The notes: generated by a model from the sequence alone, not told the origin. Positions 32,371 through 43,414 are shown, counted from the first letter of the stretch. The stretch is DNA of 64,000 bases from Thiemannella venezuelensis (GCF_014203605.1 NZ_JACHJJ010000010.1:124001-188000); one strand, 5' to 3'. A program made the numbers and translations.

Positions 32371-33666
32371 TCAGGCCGTGGCCGCCGAGTCGTCCTGTGT
32401 GATCGGCAGTATGGCGGTGACCGCGAAGCCCGTGCCGACCGGGCCGGTCCACAGGCTCCCGCCGAGCATGGAGACCCGTTCCCGCATCCCGATCAGGCCG
32501 TGCCCGGGGCGACCCGCCGTCGCCGGTTCCGCGGCGGGGCGGGTCCCGGCGCTGCTCGCCACGTGGATGTTCAGTTCGTCGCCGGACCGGCCGATCTTGA
32601 TGGAGACGGTCGAGCCGGGCGCGTGCCGCATGGCGTTGCTGAGCGACTCCTGCACGATCCGGTAGGCGGACAGGCTCACCGCCGTGGGCAGTTCGAGCAG
32701 GTCGCCGCCCAGGCTGAGCGTCACGGTGAGCCCGGCGGAGCGGGCGGTGGCGACGAGCTCCTCCAGCCGCCCCAGGCCCGGCTGCGGCCCGGTGTCCCGC
32801 GCCCCGTCGGCGTCCCGCAGCACGCCCAGCACGCGTCGCATCTCGGTCATGGCCGCCAGCGAGAGCGTGCGGATCTCCGCCAGGCCCTCCTCCAGCAGCC
32901 TGACCTCCCCCTTCGCCTTCAGCGGCACGGCCTCCGCCTGAATGGCGATCACCGACATGTGGTGCGCCACCACGTCGTGCAGTTCCCGGGCGATCCTGGC
33001 CCGCTCCTCCAGCACGGCCTGGCCGGCCAGAGCCCGCTCGCTGCGCCGCTCCTCCTCGGCCAGGCGCCCGGCGGCCGTCCGCCTGGCCTGGATGTTGTAG
33101 CCGAGCAGGACGGCGACGGTCACCATGGTACCGCCGAGGAACAGCGTGCCGACGGCCTCGAGCGAGAGGTCGATGATCCACAGCCCGGCGATCGAGATGA
33201 TCCACACGCCGATGGTGATGTGCCGCTCGCACCGGACCGCGACGGCGTAGACCACCAGGAGATACATGATCACGACGTCGGCGGAGTAGATGAGGTCCGT
33301 GGACTGCTCGCGGGTGACGGCGTCGAGGGGGGCCAGCACCGCCGCGAGCCGCCACGCCGCCAGCGGCCACCGGTTGCGCAGCACCAGCGGCAGCGCGGCG
33401 GTCAGAGCGGAGAGCTCGGCCCCGCCGGCGTTCATCGACTGGACGGCGCGGAACAGGACGAAGGCCAGCACGAGATCGGCGATGGGGACCAGGTCGACCG
33501 TCCGGAACGGCAGCAGCCCGAGGAATCCCGGCACGCGGGGCGACAGCCACCGGGGGCGGGGATGGGCCGGGCCGGACCTGCCGGTCAGCACGGCCTCGCC
33601 GAGCGCCCGCGCCAGCCGGGCGAGAGGCCGCCGCGGCCGCAGGCTCCGGGCGGGGGGAGAGGTCAT
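32371..33666 (-). CDS. Sensor histidine kinase, HisKA_3 type (NarX/DesK-like)
   Basis: 431-residue membrane kinase. A cytoplasmic basic N-terminus precedes about five to six membrane helices (70-195), a coiled coil (RRTAAGRLAEEERRSERAL), and the dimerisation box ERARIARELHDVVAHHMSVIAIQ with the phospho-accepting histidine. The HATPase domain follows (VQESLSNAMRHAPG, GHGLIGMRERV). It pairs with the regulator 30 nt downstream. No extracytoplasmic sensor domain is visible, so the stimulus is probably membrane-borne. Confidence 0.9.
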   Translation of the reverse strand: MTSPPARSLRPRRPLARLARALGEAVLTGRSGPAHPRPRWLSPRVPGFLGLLPFRTVDLVPIADLVLAFVLFRAVQSMNAGGAELSALTAALPLVLRNRWPLAAWRLAAVLAPLDAVTREQSTDLIYSADVVIMYLLVVYAVAVRCERHITIGVWIISIAGLWIIDLSLEAVGTLFLGGTMVTVAVLLGYNIQARRTAAGRLAEEERRSERALAGQAVLEERARIARELHDVVAHHMSVIAIQAEAVPLKAKGEVRLLEEGLAEIRTLSLAAMTEMRRVLGVLRDADGARDTGPQPGLGRLEELVATARSAGLTVTLSLGGDLLELPTAVSLSAYRIVQESLSNAMRHAPGSTVSIKIGRSGDELNIHVASSAGTRPAAEPATAGRPGHGLIGMRERVSMLGGSLWTGPVGTGFAVTAILPITQDDSAATA

Positions 33667-33832
33667 CCGGTCAGTCTAGGGAGCTCGGCGATCACCCGGA
33701 TCGCACCGTGGGGGGACCGCCGGCGTCACCCCGGAGAGGGACGCCGCCGCGGCACCCGGGGCTCGATTACACGATTACGATCGCTCACAGCGAAAAGGCT
33801 CAAGTCCGGGAACATTCGAGGGCTCCTGTTAA

Positions 33833-33851
33833 TTGAGTCGGTATAACTCAA
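33833..33851. promoter_or_regulatory. HAIR operator (HspR binding site) upstream of lon
   Basis: TTGAGT-N7-ACTCAA lies 15 nt before the lon start codon and matches the HspR-associated inverted repeat CTTGAGT-N7-ACTCAAG except for the outermost base of each arm. A TATAAC hexamer (33842-33847) overlaps it. In Streptomyces, HspR represses dnaK, clpB and lon through such sites, so lon here is probably heat-shock regulated by HspR encoded elsewhere. Confidence 0.85.
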
Positions 33852-33866
33852 CCCCCTGGAGTGCAG

Positions 33867-36269
<2,403 letters not shown>

Positions 36270-36315
36270 CCGCCCGCCTCCGCCGGGACCGCCGGACGGA
36301 GGCGGCCGGCCCGCC

Positions 36316-36357
36316 GGACGGCCCGCCCTCCCCTCCGCGGGGGAGGGCGGGCCGTCC
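36316..36357 (+). terminator. Strong hairpin terminator of lon
   Basis: An 18-bp perfect stem (36316-36333 with 36340-36357) and a 6-nt loop, 46 nt after the lon stop. Confidence 0.75.
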
Positions 36358-36486
36358 GCGTCGCCGTACCGGCGCCGGATCCGCGGCGGGCAAGGCAAGA
36401 TCACGATTTGCCGGGAGGGGTCCCGCCGCGGCGGGGGAGTTGGGAGACTTCATCACGGCACGGACATGACGCACAGAAGGCTCCCC

Positions 36487-37692
36487 ATGACCCCCGAGAT
36501 CGACATCTACGACCCCTCGCTGTACGAGACCGGCATGCCGTGGGCGGGCTACGCCTGGCTGCGGGAGAACTCGCCCGTCCACCGGCACGCCGAGCCCGGC
36601 GGTCCCGGCTTCTGGGCCGTCACCCGGCACGCCGACATCCAGCACGTCTCCCGGCACCCGGAGGTCTTCTCCTCCCACGCGGGCGGCATCATGGTGCCCG
36701 ACCCGACCGAGGAGCAGCTCTCCCGCAACCGGTTCATGATGCTCTTCCAGGATCCGCCGGAGCACACCGCCACCCGCAGCATCGTCAACCGCGGCTTCAC
36801 CCCCCGGATGATCGGCAAGCTGGAGGAGCACATCCGCGAGATCTGCCACGAGCTGGTCGGCGCCGCCCTGGCCCGCGGCGCGGCGGGCGGCCCGGTCGAC
36901 TTCGTCGCCGACGTCGCCGCCCCGCTCCCGCTGTACGTGATCTGCGAGCTGCTCGGCGCGCCCGCCGAGGACCGGGAACGGATCTTCACCTGGTCGAACG
37001 CGCTGATCGGCGCCGACGACCCCGAGTTCGCCACCGGCGACCAGACGCCCGCCTTCGAGCTGCTCGCCTACGCCGCCGCGCTCGGCGCGCAGCGGCGGGC
37101 CGAGCCGCGCGACGACATCGTCAGCAAGCTCGTCGCCCCCGGCGAGGACGGCACGAGCATGGACGACCTGGCCCTCGGGGTGTTCGTGATGCTGCTGGCC
37201 GTGGCGGGCAACGAGACCACCCGCAACGCCGCCTCCGGCGGGCTCCAGGCGTTCTTCGACCACCCGGAGCAGTGGCGGCGGCTGCTGGAGGACCGGTCGC
37301 TGCTGCGCACGCTCCCCGACGAGGTCGTGCGCTGGGTCTCCCCGGTCATCACCATGCGCCGGACCACGCTCGACGAGACCGAGCTCGGCGGCCAGAAGAT
37401 CCCGGCGGGGGAGAAGGTCGTCCTCTACTACCCGTCGGGCAACCGCGACGACGCCGTCTTCGCCGCCGCGGACGTCTTCGACATCGGCCGCGACCCCAAC
37501 CCGCACATCGGTTTCGGCGGCGGCGGCCCGCACTTCTGCCTGGGCGCGCACCTGGCCCGCATGGAGGTCCGGGTGCTGTTCGAGGTCCTCGCCGAGCGCG
37601 CCCCCGGGATCGCGCCCGCCGGGCCGGTGCGCCGCCTGCGCTCCAACTTCGTCAACTCCATCAAGGAGATGCCGGTCCGCCTCGGCGGATGA
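36487..37692 (+). CDS. Cytochrome P450, CYP142/CYP125-like clade
   Basis: 401-residue P450, second of the window. I-helix LLAVAGNETTRNAA has the AGNET motif; the ExxR region is DEVVRWVSP; heme loop FGGGGPHFCLGAHLAR has its cysteine at about residue 351; the end reads RLRSNFVNSIKEMPV. These are hallmarks of the CYP124/125/142 group linked to sterol side-chain and branched-lipid oxidation in other actinobacteria (family knowledge). The ATG at 36487 starts at the typical MTPEIDIYDPSLY; an ATG at 36466 is possible. No steroid-degradation genes lie nearby. Confidence 0.9.
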   Translation: MTPEIDIYDPSLYETGMPWAGYAWLRENSPVHRHAEPGGPGFWAVTRHADIQHVSRHPEVFSSHAGGIMVPDPTEEQLSRNRFMMLFQDPPEHTATRSIVNRGFTPRMIGKLEEHIREICHELVGAALARGAAGGPVDFVADVAAPLPLYVICELLGAPAEDRERIFTWSNALIGADDPEFATGDQTPAFELLAYAAALGAQRRAEPRDDIVSKLVAPGEDGTSMDDLALGVFVMLLAVAGNETTRNAASGGLQAFFDHPEQWRRLLEDRSLLRTLPDEVVRWVSPVITMRRTTLDETELGGQKIPAGEKVVLYYPSGNRDDAVFAAADVFDIGRDPNPHIGFGGGGPHFCLGAHLARMEVRVLFEVLAERAPGIAPAGPVRRLRSNFVNSIKEMPVRLGG

Positions 37693-37741
37693 CACCGGCC
37701 GTACGGCGCGACCGAAGACCGCCGCCGCGCGCCGGGCCCGG

Positions 37742-38998
37742 TCAGCCCGCGGCGCAGAGCGCGCGGTCGACCAGGTCGCCGGCGGCCTTCTCCTGGGCCT
37801 GCGTGCGGGCGTCGCCGAACTGGGTGGACATCGCCAGCACGACGCTGCGGCGGCCGTCGGCGGTGACGCCGACGCGGGTCCTGTACCCGAGGTCGTCGCC
37901 GCCGTGGTTCCAGTAGACGCCGCCGCACGACAGCGGGCGCGACATGATCCCCAGCCCGTAGCGCACGCCCGGCCAGGTCGCCTCGAACGCCGTGGCCGGG
38001 ACGGTGGCGCGCATCTGCTCCAGCAGCGCGGGCGGCAGCAGCCTGCCGCCCGCCAGGGCGCGCAGGAACCGGTTGACGTCGCCGGTGGTGGAGATCAGGC
38101 CGCCGGCCGCGTCGCCGTCGAAGTGCTTGGTGACGTCCAGCGGCGTGTTCCGCACGCCCACCAGGTAGCCCTTGGCGTGGGGTGAGGGGACGTCCACCGA
38201 GGTGCCCGACCAGCGCGTGTGCCGCAGCCCGAGGGGCCGGCTGATGCGGTCGCGGACCTCGACGTGCCAGGGGTTGCCGGTGGCCTTCTCGATGATCATG
38301 CTGATCAGCATGTAGCCGGTGTTGGAGTACAGCCAGCCCTTGCCGGGGGCGAAGTCCGGCTTCTTCTTCATGGCGTCGGCCACGATCTGCCCGGGGGTGA
38401 AGGGGTCGTAGCGGTGCTTGAGGTACTGCTCCACCGTGGTGAAGGCCGGATAGGCCTCCGGGACGCCGCCGGTGTGCTGCAGGAGCCGGCGGATCGTGAT
38501 CGTGCGGCCGTCGTTGCCGTTGCCCCTGACCACGCCGGGCAGCCAGCGTTCGACGGTGTCGTCCAGGGACAGCGCGCCCTCCTCGGAGAGCTGCAGGACC
38601 ACGGTGGCGACGAAGGTCTTGGTGACGCTGGCGATGCGGGTGTAGCCCCCCGCGGGGACGGGCCGCCTGGTCCGCAGGTCGGCGACGCCGCCGGTGGCGA
38701 CCAGGCGCCCGCCGCCGGCGGTGACCACCTGCGCGTCGACGCCGATGACTCCGATCTTGAGGAGGGCGTCGACGTCGCGCTGGAGCTGCGCGCGGCCGTA
38801 CCCGGGAGCGGCGGCGTCACCCCCGGCTCCCGCGGCGGGGGCGGCCGCGGAGGCGGGTGGCGACATGAGGGAGCCGGCCAGGACGGCGGTCACGGCGCAG
38901 GCGGCGGAGAGCGCCGCCAGACGCCGCCCGCCTCTCTGCGGCGCCGGCGCGCCGGAAGGCCGGGAAGCGGCGGAGCGCGGGGAAACGGGGTGGTTCAT
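37742..38998 (-). CDS. Secreted serine hydrolase, class C beta-lactamase/DD-peptidase fold
   Basis: 418-residue predicted exported enzyme with a signal peptide (RRLAALSAACAVTAVLAGSL, cut near the PASAAA). Catalytic motifs of the penicillin-binding fold are visible: S124-V-T-K127 (SxxK), YSNTGY (YxN), and NHGGDD as the third box in place of KTG. That third-box form is common in esterase or D-aminopeptidase-like members, so true beta-lactamase activity is doubtful. The start at 38998 follows GGAGAGGAC. Divergent from the two-component system at 39.2 kb. Confidence 0.85.
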   Translation of the reverse strand: MNHPVSPRSAASRPSGAPAPQRGGRRLAALSAACAVTAVLAGSLMSPPASAAAPAAGAGGDAAAPGYGRAQLQRDVDALLKIGVIGVDAQVVTAGGGRLVATGGVADLRTRRPVPAGGYTRIASVTKTFVATVVLQLSEEGALSLDDTVERWLPGVVRGNGNDGRTITIRRLLQHTGGVPEAYPAFTTVEQYLKHRYDPFTPGQIVADAMKKKPDFAPGKGWLYSNTGYMLISMIIEKATGNPWHVEVRDRISRPLGLRHTRWSGTSVDVPSPHAKGYLVGVRNTPLDVTKHFDGDAAGGLISTTGDVNRFLRALAGGRLLPPALLEQMRATVPATAFEATWPGVRYGLGIMSRPLSCGGVYWNHGGDDLGYRTRVGVTADGRRSVVLAMSTQFGDARTQAQEKAAGDLVDRALCAAG

Positions 38999-39168
38999 GG
39001 AAGGGTCCTCTCCGTGGTCGGCGCCGGTGGGCCCGGCGGGTGGTTCGACCCTAGGAAGGGAGACCGCCGGCCGGATCGGCCATAAGCCCGGACCCGTATC
39101 GGCCCCGGGGAGGACCGGGCGGGCACCGGCGCAACTTTGGATGCGTTCCTCCGCCGAGGCCGCTGTCC

Positions 39169-39174
39169 TACGCT
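39169..39174 (+). promoter_or_regulatory. Candidate -10 box for the kinase/regulator operon
   Basis: TACGCT, a common actinomycete -10 form, lies 39 nt upstream of a perfect GGAGGAG ribosome-binding site (39214-39220) in the gap between the divergent hydrolase and kinase genes. Confidence 0.4.
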
Positions 39175-39381
39175 TGGCGGCGTAGAAGGCCGCCCCCGGT
39201 CCCCCTGCGAAGCGGAGGAGCACCCATCCCCGGATCGATCTCCCGGACGCCGCCGTCCCGCGCGGTTCCCCGGGCGCGGGTCCCCCTCGCGGCCCTCCGG
39301 ACGCGGCCTCCCCGTACGGTCTCCGCGCTGCGGCGGGGGCTGCAGGTCCGTCCCCTGCTCGCGGACGCGCTGCCGGCGGCG

Positions 39382-40626
39382 GTGCTGGCCGCGCTGGCGC
39401 TGCTGCTGCGGCACGGTGAGGGGACTCCCGGGGCCGGGGGCGTGGCGGCGGTCGCGTTGCTGCTGGCCCAGGCCGTGCCGCTGGCCTGGCGGCGGTCGCG
39501 TCCGTGGCCGGTCCTGGCGGTGGTCGCCGCCGCCTACGTGGCCTACGAGCTGGTCGATCCCCTGGTCGACTTCAAGGACGGCGTGTGCATCCTGTTCGCC
39601 GGCTACGCCGTCGCCCGGTACGCGCGTCCCCCGGCGAGCGCCGCCGCGGCCGGCGTGGTCGCGGCCGCGGTGCTCGCACCGGAGTTCGCCGGGCCGTGGC
39701 TGAGCCTGCCCTCCCCGAGGGAGCCGGTGGTGGCTCCCACCGGGGTGGCGCTGGTCGTCGCGCTGTCGGCCGGAGTCTGGTGGCTCGGCGCCTCCCGGCG
39801 GCACATCCACGCCGACGCGGCCCGGCTGCGCGAACTGGCCGGCAGGCTCCGCGCCGAGCAGGAGGTCAGCGCCCGGCGCGCGGTGCTCGCCGAGCGCGCG
39901 CGCATCGCCCGCGACCTGCACGACCTGGTCGCCCACCACGTCAGCGCGATCGCGATGCAGGCGCGCGTCACCGCCGAGGTGCTGGACGACAACCCCCGTC
40001 TGGCCGACCGGGGCGTGGCCGCGATCGGCCGGGCCGCCGACACCGCGCTGGCCGAGATGCGGCGCCTGCTGGGCCTGCTCACCGACGACCGGGACGGGCC
40101 GGACCCCGCTCCGGAGCCGTCGCTGCGCCACCTGGACCGGCTCGCCGCCACCGCCCGCGCCGCCGGGTGCCGGGTCACCGCCGACGCGGACCCGGTGGAC
40201 GGGGTCCCGCCCGCGGTGCAGGTCTCGGCCTACCGCGTCGTCCAGGAGGCGCTGACCAACGTGCTCCGGCACGCGGGCGCCACCGACGTACGGATCGTCC
40301 TGCGCCGGGACGGCGGGCGGCTGGCCGTCACGGTGGGCAACGGGCCGCCCGCGCCGGCGCACACGCCGCTGGCCGGCTCCGGGCTCGGCCTGGTCGGCAT
40401 GCGCGAACGCGTCGCGCTGTTCGGCGGCGTCCTGCGCGCCGGTCCCGTCGAGGGCGGCGGATGGCGGGTGGAGGCGCTGTTCCCCTTCTCCGACCCGTCC
40501 TGCGGGGATCCCGGGCCCGCGGAGGACGCCGCGGCGGGACCCGCGTCCTCCGGAGACGCCGCGGCCGCGGGCGGCCTCCCGCCCGGCGGGGACGCCGCGG
40601 CCGCGGTCCCCCGGGGTCCGGCATGA
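39382..40626 (+). CDS. Sensor histidine kinase, HisKA_3 type
   Basis: 414 residues from the first conventional start codon in frame (GTG 39382). Membrane helices occupy the first 130 residues, followed by ERARIARDLHDLVAHHVSAIAMQ (phospho-accepting histidine), an HATPase domain (VQEALTNVLRHAG, GLGLVGMRERVALFGG) and a Pro/Ala/Gly-rich tail. The GTG start cuts into the first hydrophobic helix. The frame stays open upstream to a perfect GGAGGAG site followed 5 nt later by an in-frame ATC (39226), so the true protein may be 52 residues longer. Its stop overlaps the next start (ATGA). Confidence 0.82.
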   Translation: MLAALALLLRHGEGTPGAGGVAAVALLLAQAVPLAWRRSRPWPVLAVVAAAYVAYELVDPLVDFKDGVCILFAGYAVARYARPPASAAAAGVVAAAVLAPEFAGPWLSLPSPREPVVAPTGVALVVALSAGVWWLGASRRHIHADAARLRELAGRLRAEQEVSARRAVLAERARIARDLHDLVAHHVSAIAMQARVTAEVLDDNPRLADRGVAAIGRAADTALAEMRRLLGLLTDDRDGPDPAPEPSLRHLDRLAATARAAGCRVTADADPVDGVPPAVQVSAYRVVQEALTNVLRHAGATDVRIVLRRDGGRLAVTVGNGPPAPAHTPLAGSGLGLVGMRERVALFGGVLRAGPVEGGGWRVEALFPFSDPSCGDPGPAEDAAAGPASSGDAAAAGGLPPGGDAAAAVPRGPA

Positions 40627-41411
40627 CGCCGGTGCGCGTGCTCGTCGCCGACGACCAGGAACTGGTCAGGGCGGCGCTGCGCGTCATGATCGAGCGGCGC
40701 GCCGATCTGACGGTCGTGGGGGAGGCCTCCGACGGGGAGGAGGCGGTGGCCGCGGCCTTCGACCTGCGGCCCGACGTGGTGCTGATGGACGTACGCATGC
40801 CCGGGACGACGGGCGTCGAGGCGACCGGACGCATCCTCGCCGACTGGCCGCACGACGGCCCCCGCCCCCGCGTGCTGATGCTGACCACGTTCGACCTCGA
40901 CGAGTACGTCCACGCCTCCCTGCGCTCGGGCGCCTCCGGGTTCGTCCTGAAGAACACCTCGCCCGACGGGCTCGCCGACGCCATCCGCGCGGTCGCGGCC
41001 GGAGAGGCCGCGCTCGCCCCGGCCGTCACCCGGCGGATCATCGGAGTCGTCGCGGCCCTGCCCCCCGTCCTGCTCACCGGTGCCCGGCGGCCCGGCGCGG
41101 GGGAGACCGCCGCGGACGCGGCGGGACCCGGGACGGCGGCGTCGGCCGCGGGAGAAGCACGGCCGGACGGGCGGTCCGAGGCGGCCCGGCGGATCGGCGA
41201 ACTGACCGCGCGGGAGCTCGAGGTCCTGGTCCTGGTCGCCAGGGGCCTGTCCAACACGCGGATCGCCCGGAGCCTCGGCCTTTCCGAGGCGGGAGTGAAG
41301 AGCCGGGTGAACCGCATCCTCACCCGGCTGGGGCTGGAGAACCGGGTCCAGGCGGCGATCCTCGCCCACGAGGCCGGTCTGGCGGACGCCTTTCCTCCGC
41401 ACCCCTCCTGA
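40623..41411 (+). CDS. NarL/LuxR-type response regulator
   Basis: 262-residue regulator, translationally coupled to the kinase (ATGA overlap). The receiver has acidic D10/D11, phospho-acceptor D56 (MDVRMP) and the lysine in VLKNTS. A long Ala/Gly-rich linker (about 145-185) leads to a LuxR HTH (LTARELEVLVLVARG, LSEAGVKSRVNRIL). This linker is longer than in most NarL proteins. Targets unknown; the adjacent hydrolase gene 37742-38998 is a candidate. Confidence 0.9.
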   Translation: MTPVRVLVADDQELVRAALRVMIERRADLTVVGEASDGEEAVAAAFDLRPDVVLMDVRMPGTTGVEATGRILADWPHDGPRPRVLMLTTFDLDEYVHASLRSGASGFVLKNTSPDGLADAIRAVAAGEAALAPAVTRRIIGVVAALPPVLLTGARRPGAGETAADAAGPGTAASAAGEARPDGRSEAARRIGELTARELEVLVLVARGLSNTRIARSLGLSEAGVKSRVNRILTRLGLENRVQAAILAHEAGLADAFPPHPS

Positions 41412-41497
41412 CGGCTCCACCGGTTCCCGGAGCACCGGACGGCCGTGTGGCGAGCGTCACGCGGCCTGCGGGGAATGCGGGGAGGAGAAGAGGCGTT

Positions 41498-41623
41498 GTG
41501 GCGGACGTGAACGTGGCACACGGCATCGACATGACCCCGCAGGGCCGGGTCATGTGTCGTGGCACGCGCATGTGCGGGACGGCCCGCATGTGCGCCATGG
41601 GCGGCATGCCCTCCATGCGCTGA
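41498..41623 (+). CDS. Met/Cys-rich 41-residue leader peptide upstream of metNIQ
   Basis: A 41-codon frame starting GTG at 41498 with a very strong GGAGGAGAAGAGG ribosome-binding region. The product starts MADVNVAHGIDM and ends MCAMGGMPSMR. It has eight methionines (counting the start) and three cysteines, seven of the methionines in the last 30 residues. Its position ahead of a methionine importer operon suggests a leader whose translation reports methionine (and cysteine) supply. No trans-acting function is expected. Not conserved evidence, only composition, context and ribosome-binding site. Confidence 0.6.
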   Translation: MADVNVAHGIDMTPQGRVMCRGTRMCGTARMCAMGGMPSMR

Positions 41624-41671
41624 GTCCCCCTCGCGCCGAAGCCCGTTCCCTCCCCGAGAAGGCCCTGCCCC

Positions 41672-41743
41672 ATGAACTGCCCCGCGGACACCCTCGTCCT
41701 GCGCCGCCTGAGCCACCTGCCGTTCCACCCCGGCACGCGCTAG
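41672..41743 (+). CDS. Second short ORF in the metN leader (23 codons)
   Basis: ATG at 41672 with GAGAAGG 9 nt upstream; product MNCPADTLVLRRLSHLPFHP plus three residues, ending in TAG 55 nt before metN. One cysteine at position 3. It resembles the short Cys-containing leader peptides found before sulfur-assimilation genes in actinomycetes, but the resemblance is only in size and context. The rest of 41412-41798 holds a GGGGGA ribosome-binding site for metN and no further gene. Confidence 0.4.
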   Translation: MNCPADTLVLRRLSHLPFHPGTR

Positions 41744-41798
41744 CCGTCCCCCCTTCCGAAGTCTCTTCTCACGATCCATCCATGTTGGGGGAACCGCT

Positions 41799-42761
41799 GT
41801 GATCGATGTGTCGGACCTGCGCAAGGTCTACCGAGACCGGGGACGGGAGGTCGTCGCCCTGGGCGGCGTCGACCTCCGGGTCCGCCAGGGCGAGATCTTC
41901 GGCGTGCTCGGGCAGAGCGGCGCCGGCAAGAGCACCCTGCTGCGCTGCGTGAACCTGCTGGAGCGGCCCACCGCGGGTACCGTCTCCGTCGCCGGGCAGG
42001 AACTGACCGCGCTGGGAGAGGCCGAGCTGCGCCGGGCTCGGCAGCGGATCGGGATGATCCACCAGCACTTCGCGCTGCTGTCGTCGCGCACCGTCGCCGG
42101 GAACGTCGCCTTCCCCCTCGAGGTGATGGGCGCCGGCCGGGCCGAGCGGGGCAGGCGGGTGGCCGAGCTGCTGGAGCTGGTCGGGCTGGCCGACAAGGCC
42201 GGGGCCTACCCGGGGCAGCTGTCCGGCGGGCAGAAGCAGCGGGTCGGCATCGCCCGGGCGCTGGCGGGCAACCCCTCGGTGCTGCTCTCGGACGAGGCCA
42301 CCTCGGCGCTCGACCCGGGCACCACGCAGTCGATCCTCGCGCTGCTGAAGACCCTCAACCGCGAGCTCGGCCTGACCGTCCTGCTGATCACCCACGAGAT
42401 GCACGTCGTCAAGGGTGTCTGCGACTCGGTCGCCGTCATGCGCGACGGCCTGGTCGAGGAGTCGGGCGGCATCACCGAGCTGATCGCCCGGCCCGGCTCG
42501 CGCCTGGCCGCCGAGCTGTTCCCGCTGCCCGAGCCCGAGCCCGGGAACGTCACGATCACGTTCACCGGGCGGGCCGACGAGCCCGTGGTCTCGGAGGTCG
42601 TGCGCAAGTTCGACGTGGACGTGAGCATCCTCGGCGGGGCGCTGGAGGAGGTGGCCGGAGTCTCGGTCGGCCGGCTCCGGGTCCGCCTCGACGGCGGCGA
42701 GCGCGCCGCGGCCCTCGGCTACCTGGCCGAGCGCGGCCTGCTGGTGGAGGTGGCGGCATGA
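41799..42761 (+). CDS. metN: Methionine ABC transporter ATP-binding protein MetN
   Basis: 320-residue ATPase. Walker A GQSGAGKST near 38-46, Q-loop HQHFALLS, signature LSGGQKQR, Walker B VLLSDEATSALD and a switch histidine in ITHEMHVV. A C-terminal NIL domain (about 245-320, VTITFTGRADEPVVSEV) is the regulatory methionine-binding domain that closes the transporter when internal methionine is high. GTG start after GGGGGA. Ends by overlapping metI (ATGA). Confidence 0.95.
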   Translation: MIDVSDLRKVYRDRGREVVALGGVDLRVRQGEIFGVLGQSGAGKSTLLRCVNLLERPTAGTVSVAGQELTALGEAELRRARQRIGMIHQHFALLSSRTVAGNVAFPLEVMGAGRAERGRRVAELLELVGLADKAGAYPGQLSGGQKQRVGIARALAGNPSVLLSDEATSALDPGTTQSILALLKTLNRELGLTVLLITHEMHVVKGVCDSVAVMRDGLVEESGGITELIARPGSRLAAELFPLPEPEPGNVTITFTGRADEPVVSEVVRKFDVDVSILGGALEEVAGVSVGRLRVRLDGGERAAALGYLAERGLLVEVAA

Positions 42762-43414
42762 CCTGGGAGGAGATGAGCCCGCTGCTGTGGGAGGCGACCG
42801 GGCAGACCGCCCAGATGGTCGTCTGGTCCACACTGTTCACCGTGCTGTCCGGCCTCCCGCTCGGCGTCGCGCTGGTGGTCACCGACCGGGGCGGGCTGCT
42901 GCCCTCCCGGCCGCTCAACGCCGTGCTCGGCATGATCGTCAACGTCGGCCGGTCGTTGCCCTTCATCGTCCTGATGATCGCGGTCATCCCGCTGACCCGG
43001 CTGATCGTGGGCACCACCATCGGCACCTTCGCCGCCGTCGTCCCGCTCACGCTCGGCGCCGCGCCGTTCTTCGCCCGGCTGGTGGAGACCGCGCTGCGCG
43101 AGGTCGGCCGGGACACGGTGCAGGCCGCCCAGGCCATGGGCGCCGGCCGCTGGACGATCGTCGGCAAGGTCCTCCTGCCTGAGGCGAGGTCCGGCCTGGT
43201 CGCCGGGCTGACCGTGACCGTGGTCGCGCTGATCTCCTACTCGGCCATGGCCGGGGTGATCGGCGGCGGCGGTCTGGGCGACCTGGCCATCCGGTACGGC
43301 TACCAGCGCTTCGAGACCACCCTCATGGTGGTCACCGTCATCGTGCTGATCGTCCTCGTCCAGCTCGTGCAGACCCTGGGCGACGCCGTTGCCCGCCGGC
43401 TCGCACGCCGCTGA
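42758..43414 (+). CDS. metI: Methionine ABC transporter permease MetI
   Basis: 218-residue permease with five membrane helices and the EAA loop (AAQAMGAGRWTIVGKVLLPEAR, near 126-147) that docks onto MetN. Length and helix count match E. coli MetI. Start overlaps the metN stop by 4 nt, giving equal translation of the two. Confidence 0.94.
   Translation: MTWEEMSPLLWEATGQTAQMVVWSTLFTVLSGLPLGVALVVTDRGGLLPSRPLNAVLGMIVNVGRSLPFIVLMIAVIPLTRLIVGTTIGTFAAVVPLTLGAAPFFARLVETALREVGRDTVQAAQAMGAGRWTIVGKVLLPEARSGLVAGLTVTVVALISYSAMAGVIGGGGLGDLAIRYGYQRFETTLMVVTVIVLIVLVQLVQTLGDAVARRLARR

Noticed and set aside
37742-38998. Calling the secreted serine hydrolase a beta-lactamase
   Set aside because: The third catalytic box is HGG rather than KTG, and the SxxK/YxN fold is shared with esterases and peptidases, so resistance cannot be claimed.
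41498-41798. SAM riboswitch upstream of metN
   Set aside because: I could not find the conserved core or helices of SAM-I, SAM-II or SAM-IV riboswitches. The Met-rich ORF explains the region better.
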